DNA from: Caenispirillum bisanense
GTDB taxonomy: Bacteria; Pseudomonadota; Alphaproteobacteria; Rhodospirillales; Rhodospirillaceae
Assembly: GCF_900230255.1 (NCBI RefSeq)
Contig: NZ_OCNJ01000011.1
Location: 62,001 to 126,000, forward strand
DNA: 64,000 nt
Direction of reading: 5' to 3'
A program made the position numbers and the translations under genes. Below are positions 54,715-61,718 of the stretch, piece after piece. A model generated the notes under the pieces. That model ran no database searches. It saw only the letters and a program-made list of their open reading frames with translations, and had not been told where the DNA came from. Positions within the stretch are counted from its first letter, which is position 1; the number at the start of each line of letters is the position of its first letter.

Positions 54715-55599
54715 GTGCTCGACTACGCCCTGCTCGCCGCGCTGGCGGCCGTCGTGCGCACCGGCAGCTTCGAGCGGGCGGCGCAGCAGCTGCACGTGAC
54801 GCCGTCCGCGGTGTCGCAGCGGGTGAAGCTGCTGGAGGAGCGCCTGGGGACCATCCTGGTGGTGCGCGGCGCGCCCTGCACCGGCACGGCGGCGGGGCGT
54901 CGCCTGTGCCAGCACGTGGAGCGCGTGGCGCTGCTCGAACGCGAGTTGCAAGCCGACCTGCCGGGCACGCCCGAGAGCGCGCCGCCGGTGACGCTGCGCA
55001 TCGCCGCCAATGCCGACAGCCTCGCGACCTGGTTGATCGGCGCCATGGCCGAGGCGGGCGACTGCCTGTTCGACCTCGTTCTCGACGACCAGGACCACAG
55101 CGCCGACTGGCTGCGCCGCGGCGACGTGCTGGCGGCGGTAACCGGCAGCGCCAAGGCGGTGCAGGGCTGCGACAGCGTGCCGCTCGGGGCGCTGCGCTAC
55201 GTCGCCACCGCCAGCCCGGCCTTCGTCGCGCGCTGGTTCCCGGCGGGCCTCGACGAAGCCGCCCTCGCCCGCGCGCCGCGCCTCACCTTCAACAGCAAGG
55301 ACCGCCTGCAGGCGTTGTGGACCCGGCAGGCGATCGGCAGCGACGTGACGGCCCCGACCCACTGGCTGCCGTCGTCGCAGGCCTTCGTCGATGCCGCCCT
55401 GGCCGGGCTCGGCTGGGGAATGAACCCGGAGATGCTGGTGGCCGACCACCTGCGCAGCGGCCGGCTGGTGGCCCTCGCGCCCGACCTGCCGCTCGACGTG
55501 CCGCTCCACTGGCAGCGCAGCCGCATGGCCAGCAGCACGCTGGCCGCCGTCACCCGCGCCGTCGTCGCCCGGGCCCGTGCGACCCTGCGGCAGGACTGA
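54715..55599 (+). CDS. argP: LysR-type regulator of amino-acid export (ArgP/LysG)
   Basis: A 294-residue LysR regulator. The N-terminal domain LDYALLAALAAVVRTGSFERAAQQLHVTPSAVSQRVKLLEERLG is a clear ArgP/IciA-type helix-turn-helix; the effector domain follows (LRIAANADSLATWLIGAMAEA). It begins with GTG. In E. coli ArgP activates argO in response to arginine. It is divergent from that gene and shares the palindromic operator between them. Confidence 0.92.
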   Translation: MLDYALLAALAAVVRTGSFERAAQQLHVTPSAVSQRVKLLEERLGTILVVRGAPCTGTAAGRRLCQHVERVALLERELQADLPGTPESAPPVTLRIAANADSLATWLIGAMAEAGDCLFDLVLDDQDHSADWLRRGDVLAAVTGSAKAVQGCDSVPLGALRYVATASPAFVARWFPAGLDEAALARAPRLTFNSKDRLQALWTRQAIGSDVTAPTHWLPSSQAFVDAALAGLGWGMNPEMLVADHLRSGRLVALAPDLPLDVPLHWQRSRMASSTLAAVTRAVVARARATLRQD

Positions 55600-55608
55600 G
55601 GGACTCGG

Positions 55609-55656
55609 CACGAAAAACGCCGGCCCCTCCCTGCGGAGGGGCCGGCGTTTTTCGTG
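55609..55656. terminator. Bidirectional terminator with a 22-bp stem
   Basis: The two 22-base arms (55609-55630 and 55635-55656) are perfect reverse complements around the loop CTGC. The outer part reads CACGAAAAACGCC and GGCGTTTTTCGTG, giving a T run on either strand. Serves convergent argP and dksA. Confidence 0.95.
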
Positions 55657-55689
55657 TATCGGTCGCGCCCGGTGACCCGGCGGCCGACG

Positions 55690-56106
55690 TCAGTCGGTGC
55701 GGTGGGTGCGTTCCATGCGCTCGTGACGCTCTTGCGCCTCGATGGACAGGGTGGCGATGGGGCGGGCTTCCAGGCGCTTCAGGCTGATCGGCTCGTGCGT
55801 TTCCTCGCAGTAGCCGTAGCTGCCGTCCTCGATGCGGCCGAGGGCGGCGTCGATCTTGGCGATCAGCTTGCGGGCGCGGTCGCGGGTGCGCAACTCCAGC
55901 GCGCGGTCCATCTCGGCCGAGGCGCGGTCGGCCAGATCCGGTTCCTGGAGGCCGCCTTCCTGCAGGTGCTCCAGGGTTTCTTCCGCTTCGCGAAGCAGTT
56001 CCTGCCGCCACTTGAGCAGCTTCTGCCGGAAGTACTCCCGCTGGCGCTCATTCATGAACGGCTCGTCGTCCGACGGTCGGTAGTCGGGCGGAAGCGTGAC
56101 GGTCAT
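55690..56106 (-). CDS. dksA: DksA-type RNA polymerase-binding factor lacking zinc cysteines
   Basis: A 138-residue protein of typical DksA length. The coiled-coil tip region (DLADRASAEMDRALELRTRDRARKLIAKIDAAL) contains the acidic DxxDxA motif for the RNA polymerase secondary channel. In the zinc-finger region it reads YGYCEETHEPISLKRLEARPIATLSIEAQE: of the four cysteines only one is kept. This loss is known in alphaproteobacterial DksA, which works without zinc. Amplifies ppGpp effects on promoters. Start at 56106 is by similarity. Confidence 0.93.
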   Translation of the reverse strand: MTVTLPPDYRPSDDEPFMNERQREYFRQKLLKWRQELLREAEETLEHLQEGGLQEPDLADRASAEMDRALELRTRDRARKLIAKIDAALGRIEDGSYGYCEETHEPISLKRLEARPIATLSIEAQERHERMERTHRTD

Positions 56107-56243
56107 GCCTGTTCTACCCTGTTCGTTATATAGGAAGTGGGGGATGTATATCGACACGCGATGCAGGGAGCAAGCACCCATTTGACGGGGCGGTATTGCC
56201 ACCGCCGGTCGCGCCGGTACGGCGCGCCGCGGGCCGGCGGCTG

Positions 56244-56693
56244 CTACGGGCGGGACAGCTTGGCGAGTTCCACTTCGGCGCGCAGCTCGATCTCGTCGAG
56301 CAGGGCGCCGAGCTGCGGATCCTCCGCCTCCTCCCGCCGGTCGCGCACCATCTGGGCGAGGGCTGACAGGCGCTCCTTGGGGACCGAGCCCATGAGCAGG
56401 CCGACGCGCAGTTCCTCCAGCCGATCGAGGATGTCCTCGCCGCGCTGGACCATGGCGCGCCGCTTGGCCGGCCGGTCGGTGGCGTCGGGCGCGGCGTCGA
56501 CCATCTGCAGGGCGAGCAGGCTGTCGAGGCCGCCGAGGCTCGGCGCGCTCTCGACCGGACGCGGATCGTCTGCCCGCGCTTCGTCCGTGAAGCGGCGCAG
56601 CGCGCGGGCGAACTCGGCGCTCTTTTCCTTGCCGGTCTTTTCGGTGCGGCGGCCCTGGGGCGAGCCGCCGGGACCCACGCCGGAAATCTTCAT
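56244..56693 (-). CDS. fliX: Flagellar assembly regulator FliX
   Basis: A 149-residue protein with the N-terminal MKISGVGPGG and GLDSLLALQMVDAAPDATDRPAKRRAMVQRGEDILDRLEELRVGLLMGSVPKERL, the FliX signature. In Caulobacter, FliX links early flagellar assembly to FlbD/sigma-54-dependent late gene expression. The ATG at 56693 is preferred to a TTG three codons earlier. It is divergent from flgI, as in Caulobacter. FliX would therefore act on the sigma-54 promoters of this region. Confidence 0.9.
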   Translation of the reverse strand: MKISGVGPGGSPQGRRTEKTGKEKSAEFARALRRFTDEARADDPRPVESAPSLGGLDSLLALQMVDAAPDATDRPAKRRAMVQRGEDILDRLEELRVGLLMGSVPKERLSALAQMVRDRREEAEDPQLGALLDEIELRAEVELAKLSRP

Positions 56694-56726
56694 CCGCGTC
56701 AACCGTACGTTAATGTCACACGCTTA

Positions 56727-56765
56727 GATTCTAGGGCGGCCCATCGCGGGACGAAAGAGGGAATC
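56727..56765. promoter_or_regulatory. Two GANTC sites in the fliX/flgI control region
   Basis: GATTC at 56727-56731 and GAATC at 56761-56765 fall 34 bp apart in the divergent gap. CcrM methylation of GANTC sites influences cell-cycle-timed promoters, and fliX is a candidate. Two sites in this space is above expectation but not conclusive. Confidence 0.35.
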
Positions 56766-56855
56766 CGGTGCATCCGGTCGGCAATGTTTGCCCAGTGCGG
56801 GCGGCGCGGCACGACCCGGATCGACGGCGGAGGCCCGGCTTTCCACCGCGGAAGC

Positions 56856-56871
56856 TGGCATGGCTTTCGCA
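56856..56871 (+). promoter_or_regulatory. Sigma-54 promoter of the flgI operon
   Basis: TGGCATGGCTTTCGCA has -24 GG at 56857-56858 and -12 GC at 56869-56870, exactly 12 bp apart. Predicted start near 56882, about 48 bp before the flgI start. The second T of the -12 element is replaced by C, a modest deviation. Confidence 0.75.
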
Positions 56872-56929
56872 TGAGCCGAACGCTGCGGCACCTGTCCGGA
56901 CGGTGCCGCGACGACGAGAGGATCGAAGA

Positions 56930-58072
56930 GTGACCCGCATCCGCTGCGCCCTGCCCCGCCTGCGCCGCACCGTGGCCCGCCTCGCCGCCGTGGCGCTGGC
57001 CTGCCTGTGGCTGGCCGAACCGGCCGCCGCCGCCGCCTCGCGCATCAAGGACATCGCCGACTTCGAGGGGGTGCGCAACAACCTCCTGGTCGGCTACGGC
57101 CTGGTGGTCGGCCTGGACGGCACCGGCGACGACATCAAGAAGATGCCGTTCACCCGCGAGTCCCTCATCAGCATGCTGGAGCGGCTCGGCGTCAACACCC
57201 GCGACGCCCTGCTCGAGCCCAAGAACGTGGCCGCCGTCATGGTGACCGGCGAGCTGCCGCCGTTCTCCCGCCAGGGCAGCCGCATCGACGTGACCGTCAG
57301 TGCCCTCGGCGACGCCGACAGCCTGCTCGGCGGCACCCTGCTCGTCACCCCGCTGCTGGGCGCCGACGGCGAGGTCTACGCGGTCGGCCAGGGCCAGGTG
57401 CAGGTGGGCGGCTTCAAGGCGCAGGGCCAGGCGGCGACGGTGACCAAGGGTGTGCCCACCTCCGCCCGCATCCCCAGCGGCGCGCTGGTGGAACGCGAGA
57501 TCCCCTTCGACATGCGCGAGCTGAACCAGGTCAAGATCGCCCTGCGCAACCCGGACTTCACCACGGCGCGGCGCATCGCCCAGGCCATCAACGCCTTCCT
57601 CGGCACGCCGGCGGCGCAGCCGACGGACCCCGCCACCGTGCAGGTGGTGGTGCCGCCGGGCATGGACGTGGTGAGCCTGCTGACCGACGTGGAACAGCTG
57701 CGCGTCGAGCCCGACCAGCTGGCCCGCGTGGTGATCGACGAAACCACCGGCACCATCGTCATCGGCGACAACGTGCGCGTCTCCCGCGTCGCCATCGCCC
57801 AGGGCAGCCTGACCATCCGCGTCACCGAGACGCCGCAGGTCAGCCAGCCGGCCCCCTTCTCGGAAGGCGGCCAGACGGTGGTGGTGCCGCGCACCGACAT
57901 CCAGGTCGACGAGGATACCGAGGCCAAGCTGAGCGTGCTGGAAGGCGGCGTCAGCCTGCAGGAACTGGTCAACGGGCTGAACGCCCTCGGCATCGGGCCG
58001 CGCGACATGATAAGCATTCTCCAGGCCGTCAAGGCCGCCGGCGCCCTGCAGGCCGAAATCGAGGTGATGTGA
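56930..58072 (+). CDS. flgI: Flagellar P-ring protein FlgI
   Basis: A 380-residue periplasmic protein. The GTG at 56930, preceded by GAGAGGA, begins VTRIRCALPRLRR and a signal peptide ending in EPAAAAASRIKD; an ATG 54 codons upstream would add a signal-like mess. Mature landmarks: RIKDIADFEGVRNNLLVGYGLVVGLDGTGDD, SLISMLERLGVN, EPKNVAAVMVTGELPPFSRQGSRIDVTVSALGDADSLLGGTLLVTPLLGADGEVYA. FlgI forms the P-ring with help from FlgA. It overlaps flgJ by one base. Confidence 0.96.
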   Translation: MTRIRCALPRLRRTVARLAAVALACLWLAEPAAAAASRIKDIADFEGVRNNLLVGYGLVVGLDGTGDDIKKMPFTRESLISMLERLGVNTRDALLEPKNVAAVMVTGELPPFSRQGSRIDVTVSALGDADSLLGGTLLVTPLLGADGEVYAVGQGQVQVGGFKAQGQAATVTKGVPTSARIPSGALVEREIPFDMRELNQVKIALRNPDFTTARRIAQAINAFLGTPAAQPTDPATVQVVVPPGMDVVSLLTDVEQLRVEPDQLARVVIDETTGTIVIGDNVRVSRVAIAQGSLTIRVTETPQVSQPAPFSEGGQTVVVPRTDIQVDEDTEAKLSVLEGGVSLQELVNGLNALGIGPRDMISILQAVKAAGALQAEIEVM

Positions 58073-58398
58073 TGACCACGACCGGACCGCTCGGACAGAA
58101 CCCCTACGACCTGCTCAGCCAGAGCACGCTTTCCAAGGCGCGCCCCGGCTCCGCCAAGACGGTCGAGCAGGCCCGCAAGACGGGCGAGGAATTCGAGGCC
58201 ATGTTCCTCGGCCAGATGCTGCAGCACATGTTCGCCGGCATCGAGACCGACCCCGAGTTCGGCGGCGGCGCCGGCGAGGACATGTGGCGGTCCATGATGG
58301 TCGAGCAGTACGGCAAGGAACTCGCCAAGAACGGCGGTGTCGGCATCGCCGAGGCCGTCATGCGGCAGCTGCTGCAGAACCAGGAGGTCGAGAAATGA
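58072..58398 (+). CDS. flgJ: Rod-binding protein FlgJ (single domain)
   Basis: A 108-residue rod-binding domain: ARKTGEEFEAMFLGQMLQHMFAGIETDPEFGGGAGEDMWRSMMVEQYGKELAKNGGVGIAEAVMRQLL. It matches the N-terminal half of enterobacterial FlgJ but has no muramidase domain, as is usual in alphaproteobacteria, where a separate lytic enzyme is used. Serves as a rod-capping scaffold. Coupled on both sides: TGATG with flgI and ATGA with the FlgN-like gene. Confidence 0.9.
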   Translation: MTTTGPLGQNPYDLLSQSTLSKARPGSAKTVEQARKTGEEFEAMFLGQMLQHMFAGIETDPEFGGGAGEDMWRSMMVEQYGKELAKNGGVGIAEAVMRQLLQNQEVEK

Positions 58399-59567
58399 GC
58401 GGTCCCGCGCGTCCGCCCGGCCCGCCGCGCCCGCCCGGCGCCGGCCCCGCCGCGCCCGGCGGCCCTGCTGCTCCCGGCCGTCCCGCCGCCCCGGGCGGTC
58501 CCGGCGCCCCTGCGGCGCCCGGTGGTCCCGGCCGTCCCGGACCGGCCGCCGGTCCGGCCGGTCCCGGTGCTCCGGCGAGCCCGCCGCGTCCCGGCGGCCC
58601 GGCGACGCCGGCCGCCACCACCGCTGCGACTCCCGCCGCGGCCGCGACTCCGGCTCCCGCCGCCGGCCCTGCCGGCCCTGCCGGCCCGGGCCGCCCCGGC
58701 CCCGGCGGACCCGCTGCCCCCGGCCGTCCCGGCCCTGCGGCGCCCGGCGGTCCGGCGCGCCCCGCCACGCCCGGCGCGGCCCCTGCGTCCGTGACCCCGA
58801 ACGCCGCGCCGGCTCCGGCCGCCGCGACTCCGGCGACCGCCGCGCCTGCGCCGGCCCCCGCCGCCGGCCCTGCCGGCCCCGCCCGCCCGGCCGCGCCCGG
58901 TGCGGCGCCGGTCGCCGGTGGTCCGGCCCGGCCCGCCGCTCCCGGTGCCGCCGGCCCCGCCGCCGCCAAGCCGGGCGCCGCCGCACAACCGGCGGCCCAG
59001 GCGACTCCGGTCGCGGCCAAGGCCGAGCCGGCCGCGCCCGCCGCCGAGGCGCCCGCCGCCAAGAAGAAGGAGCGGCCGGTCATTATCCCCGACTGGCCGA
59101 CCCTGCCGCTGCCGGCGACCTCGCCCAACGCCACCTATCCGATCTTCGCCGAGCTGTTCGACCTGATGCACGAGCTCTACGACCTGCTGAAGCGGGAGAC
59201 GGCGAGCATCCAGGCGCGCGACTTCGACGCCGTCAGCAAGTACGCCCTGCGCAAGGCCGGCCTGACGCGACTCTACGAGGACAGCCTCGCCAACCTGAAC
59301 AAGCGCGAGGACCTGAAGAAGAAGCTGACGCCCGAGGAGCGCGAGGCGGTGCTGGCCGGCGGCAAGATGCTGCGCGAGGCGGCCGAGGAGAACATGAAGG
59401 TCCTGCAGGCCAACATCAGCGCCGTGTCGGCGGTGATCGACACGGTGGTCGAGGTGGCCAAACAGATGAACTCGGACCTTCTGTCCACCTACGGCGACAC
59501 CGGCGTCATGCGCGACAACACCGTGGAGCGCAGCCGCAAGGCCATCTCCATGAACAGCGAGATCTGA
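58395..59567 (+). CDS. FlgN-like chaperone with a long Pro/Ala/Gly-rich N-terminal tail
   Basis: A 390-residue protein. Residues 1-222 are low complexity, mostly Pro-x-x with Gly, Ala and Arg (PGGPAAPGRPAAPGGPGAP), partly collagen-like. After KKKERPVI comes a 145-residue helical domain (ELFDLMHELYDLLKRETASIQARDFDAVSKYALRKAGLTRLYEDSLANL) resembling FlgN, the export chaperone of hook-filament junction proteins. It follows flgJ with a four-base overlap, the expected position for flgN. The tail is too long to be sequence noise: the frame stays open, and the GC-rich code has the usual third-position bias. Confidence 0.75.
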   Translation: MSGPARPPGPPRPPGAGPAAPGGPAAPGRPAAPGGPGAPAAPGGPGRPGPAAGPAGPGAPASPPRPGGPATPAATTAATPAAAATPAPAAGPAGPAGPGRPGPGGPAAPGRPGPAAPGGPARPATPGAAPASVTPNAAPAPAAATPATAAPAPAPAAGPAGPARPAAPGAAPVAGGPARPAAPGAAGPAAAKPGAAAQPAAQATPVAAKAEPAAPAAEAPAAKKKERPVIIPDWPTLPLPATSPNATYPIFAELFDLMHELYDLLKRETASIQARDFDAVSKYALRKAGLTRLYEDSLANLNKREDLKKKLTPEEREAVLAGGKMLREAAEENMKVLQANISAVSAVIDTVVEVAKQMNSDLLSTYGDTGVMRDNTVERSRKAISMNSEI

Positions 59568-59598
59568 CGCCGCCGAGGGGCGCGTCAGGGGGACGGAA

Positions 59599-59633
59599 GG
59601 GCGCGGCGGCCGACAGGCCCGCCGCGCCCTTTT
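59599..59633 (+). terminator. Intrinsic terminator of the flgI operon
   Basis: GGGCGCGGCGG (59599-59609) and CCGCCGCGCCC (59619-59629) pair across nine bases and are followed by TTTTCGTTT. It lies 32 bp past the stop of the FlgN-like gene. Confidence 0.85.
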
Positions 59634-59789
59634 CGTTTGCCGATCGGCGCGGGGCGGTGGCACGGTAATTTCTGCCGGGTGGTCAAACCTGCCCGGCGGA
59701 ATCGGCAGCGGCCTCCCGCCCCGGCACCACCACCGCCCCGAAGCGGCACCATTACGGCCACTTTCATGGTGCGGGCGGCCGTCGTTTCC

Positions 59790-59805
59790 TGGCATGGTGT
59801 TTGCT
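59790..59805 (+). promoter_or_regulatory. Sigma-54 promoter of flaF-flbT
   Basis: TGGCATGGTGTTTGCT has -24 GG (59791-59792) and -12 GC (59803-59804) at the required 12-bp spacing, with TTTGCT matching the -12 consensus. Predicted start near 59816 gives a leader of about 100 bases before flaF. Confidence 0.85.
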
Positions 59806-59836
59806 CCATCCGGTGCGGAGCCGAGGCTTACACGCG

Positions 59837-59851
59837 GTAATCGAATGTTAA
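59837..59851 (-). promoter_or_regulatory. Weak CtrA-like box in the flaF leader
   Basis: GTAA-N7-TTAA on the plus strand reads TTAA-N7-TTAC on the minus strand, one base from the CtrA consensus. It lies downstream of the predicted sigma-54 start, so a block on transcription is the only obvious role. Could be chance. Confidence 0.25.
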
Positions 59852-59918
59852 GCCGGAAGGACTAGGCTCTTTGCTGGTATCCGTGGAAACGTCCACCACG
59901 GGACAAGGAGTGACGACG

Positions 59919-60344
59919 ATGACTGCTGGTGCGTATAAATCAGCCTACGCTGCTCAGGGTGCCTACCAGTCGATGCAGACTGCGGCCGAAGACCCGCGGT
60001 CCCGCGAGTACCGTCTGTTCATCCAGGTGACCGCTCAGCTCGAGCGCGCCGCCGAGGAAGACGAAGTGAACGGCACGGTCGGCCTGGCCCTGCACGACAA
60101 CCGCCGCCTGTGGAACGCCCTCATGGAAGACCTGAGCGGCGACGGCAACCAGCTTCCCAAGGCGTTGAAGGCGCAGCTCATCTCCCTCGGCATCTGGGTG
60201 AATCGCCACAGCTCCGAGGTTCTGCGCGGCGAAGCCCATGTGCAGCCGCTCATCGACGTGAACCGCATGATCATCGGTGGCCTGGCCCTGCAGCAGGAGG
60301 CGCAATCCGAGGTGCTGGAGGCCGTCGGTGGCATTAAAGCTTAA
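59919..60344 (+). CDS. flaF: Flagellin biosynthesis regulator FlaF
   Basis: A 141-residue FlaF: AYKSAYAAQGAYQSMQTAAEDPRSREYRLFIQVTAQLERAAE and LALHDNRRLWNALMEDLSGDGNQLPKALKAQLISLGIWVNRHSSEVLRGE are its signature blocks. FlaF promotes flagellin translation or secretion, opposing FlbT. AAGGAG precedes the ATG at 59919. It is followed by flbT with a 17-base overlap, so the pair is translated together. Confidence 0.94.
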   Translation: MTAGAYKSAYAAQGAYQSMQTAAEDPRSREYRLFIQVTAQLERAAEEDEVNGTVGLALHDNRRLWNALMEDLSGDGNQLPKALKAQLISLGIWVNRHSSEVLRGEAHVQPLIDVNRMIIGGLALQQEAQSEVLEAVGGIKA

Positions 60345-60783
60345 CCTGAAGCCGGGCGAGAAGATCGTCATCAACGGCGCGGTCATCGTCAACGGCGACC
60401 GCAAGGCCTCCCTCGCGGTGAAGAACTTCGCCAACATCCTGCGTGAAACCGACGTCATGCAGGAAGAGGACGCCGACACGCCGACGAAGCGGGCTTACTT
60501 CGCCGCGCAGCTCATGCTGCTCGACCCGGAGCACCGGACCGACTACGAAGAGCCGTTCCGCCGCCGGATGAAGGACCTGCTCGGCGCCTTCACCAACGTG
60601 GAAATCCTCGGCCTTCTGGAGCAGGCACTGCAACATCATGCCGACGGCGACCATTACAAAATTCTCGCCGTGCTCCGAAAGGTGATAAAGTACGAGGAGG
60701 TCCTCCTCCAGGCCATCGAGGCACGCCCGTTGCCGCCGCTGATGGAAGTGGAAGAGAACCCGCGTACCAAGGAAGACCGGTAG
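60328..60783 (+). CDS. flbT: Flagellin mRNA regulator FlbT
   Basis: A 151-residue protein beginning at a GTG: VALKLNLKPGEKIVINGAVIVNGDRKASLAVKNFANILRETDVMQEEDADTPTKRAYFAAQLMLLDPEH. This is FlbT, which binds the 5' leader of flagellin mRNA and promotes its decay until the hook is complete. GTG was chosen because the alternative upstream ATG would put 17 arginine-rich residues ahead. No flagellin gene is within the window. Confidence 0.94.
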   Translation: MALKLNLKPGEKIVINGAVIVNGDRKASLAVKNFANILRETDVMQEEDADTPTKRAYFAAQLMLLDPEHRTDYEEPFRRRMKDLLGAFTNVEILGLLEQALQHHADGDHYKILAVLRKVIKYEEVLLQAIEARPLPPLMEVEENPRTKEDR

Positions 60784-60813
60784 GGAAGCCCAGAAGGGCT
60801 GGAGGATCGCGAG

Positions 60814-61620
60814 ATGATCATCAGCAGCATCGTCGGGGGGCTGGGTAGCTCCTCTCTCGTCGCGCACACGGTTCTGAACCGCGACCTCGACCGCTACAAG
60901 AAGATCTTCCGCGAAGATCCGGCGATCAAGCGTGAGACCGACTACCTGAAGGAAAAGCTGCCGCAGTTCGAGTCGCTCGACGCTCTCGCCGACGACTACC
61001 GGGCGTGGCAGGCCGTCACCTCGGCCTTCGGGCTGGACGACCAGGCCTACGCCAAGGCGCTGCTGAAGAAGGTCGTCAAGGAAGGCGTCACCGACAAAGG
61101 TGCCATGGCCAACCGCATGGTCGACACCCGCTACAAGGACATGGCGAAGTTCTTCAACTACGACGTCCTCGGCATGGTGGGCCTGCAGAGCGAGAAGAAG
61201 ATCGCCGATCTCGTGGACCGCTACGAGACCCAGATGTTCGAGAAGGCGATCGGCGAGAGCAACGAGAACCTGCGCCTCGCCATGTACTTCGAACGCAAGA
61301 TCAAGTCGGTCACGAGCATGTACGAAGTGCTCGGCGACAAGGCGATGTATCAGGTGGCCTTGAAGATGGCCGGCCTGCCCAAGGAATACGCCCAGGTCGA
61401 CATCGACAAGCAGGCGGATTACTTCAAGCAGAAGCTGCCGCTGAAGGACCTGAAGAATCCGGAGAAGCTGGACAAGCTGCTGCAGTCCTTCTTGGCGCGC
61501 GCCGATGCCGAGAACAGCACGGCCGCCAGCAGCCCGGTGGTGCAGTTGATGCAGCCGGCGGTGAACACCGGCTTCGGGCCCATCGTCACCATCGACCCCA
61601 CCCTCTTCCTCAAGATGTGA
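60814..61620 (+). CDS. DUF1217 flagellar-associated protein
   Basis: A 268-residue, largely helical protein with the DUF1217 pattern (YKKIFREDPAIKRETDYLKEKLPQFESLDALADDYRAWQAVTSAFGLDDQAYAKALLKKVVKEG, followed by VDTRYKDMAKFFNYD and FERKIKSVTSMYEVLGDKAMYQVALKMAGLP). The family occurs with flagellar genes in alphaproteobacteria and is thought to be a flagellar protein, but its job is unknown. It starts 30 bp after flbT, on the same strand. Nothing else of note. Confidence 0.85.
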   Translation: MIISSIVGGLGSSSLVAHTVLNRDLDRYKKIFREDPAIKRETDYLKEKLPQFESLDALADDYRAWQAVTSAFGLDDQAYAKALLKKVVKEGVTDKGAMANRMVDTRYKDMAKFFNYDVLGMVGLQSEKKIADLVDRYETQMFEKAIGESNENLRLAMYFERKIKSVTSMYEVLGDKAMYQVALKMAGLPKEYAQVDIDKQADYFKQKLPLKDLKNPEKLDKLLQSFLARADAENSTAASSPVVQLMQPAVNTGFGPIVTIDPTLFLKM

Positions 61621-61718
61621 GCCGCCTGCGCGGCGGCGGCCGGTCGGTGCGGGCGCAGGCCCGGCACCGCCGGTCCGTCACGCGCAGACCGCAGCACAGC
61701 GGCCGGAGCCTCCCCGTC

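Larger units (their letters stand above)
59568..59918. other. 351-bp gap: terminator and flaF promoter region
   Basis: No gene is credible here. It contains a terminator for the flgI operon (59599-59633), a sigma-54 promoter for flaF (59790-59805) and a ~100-base flaF leader. A TGGCACGG at about 59659 is not followed by a correctly spaced GC, so it is not a second sigma-54 promoter. Confidence 0.65.

Noticed and set aside
59658-59680. TGGCACGGTAATTTCTGC as a second sigma-54 promoter before flaF
   Set aside because: The GG and GC dinucleotides are 15 bp apart, not 12, so the holoenzyme would not fit.
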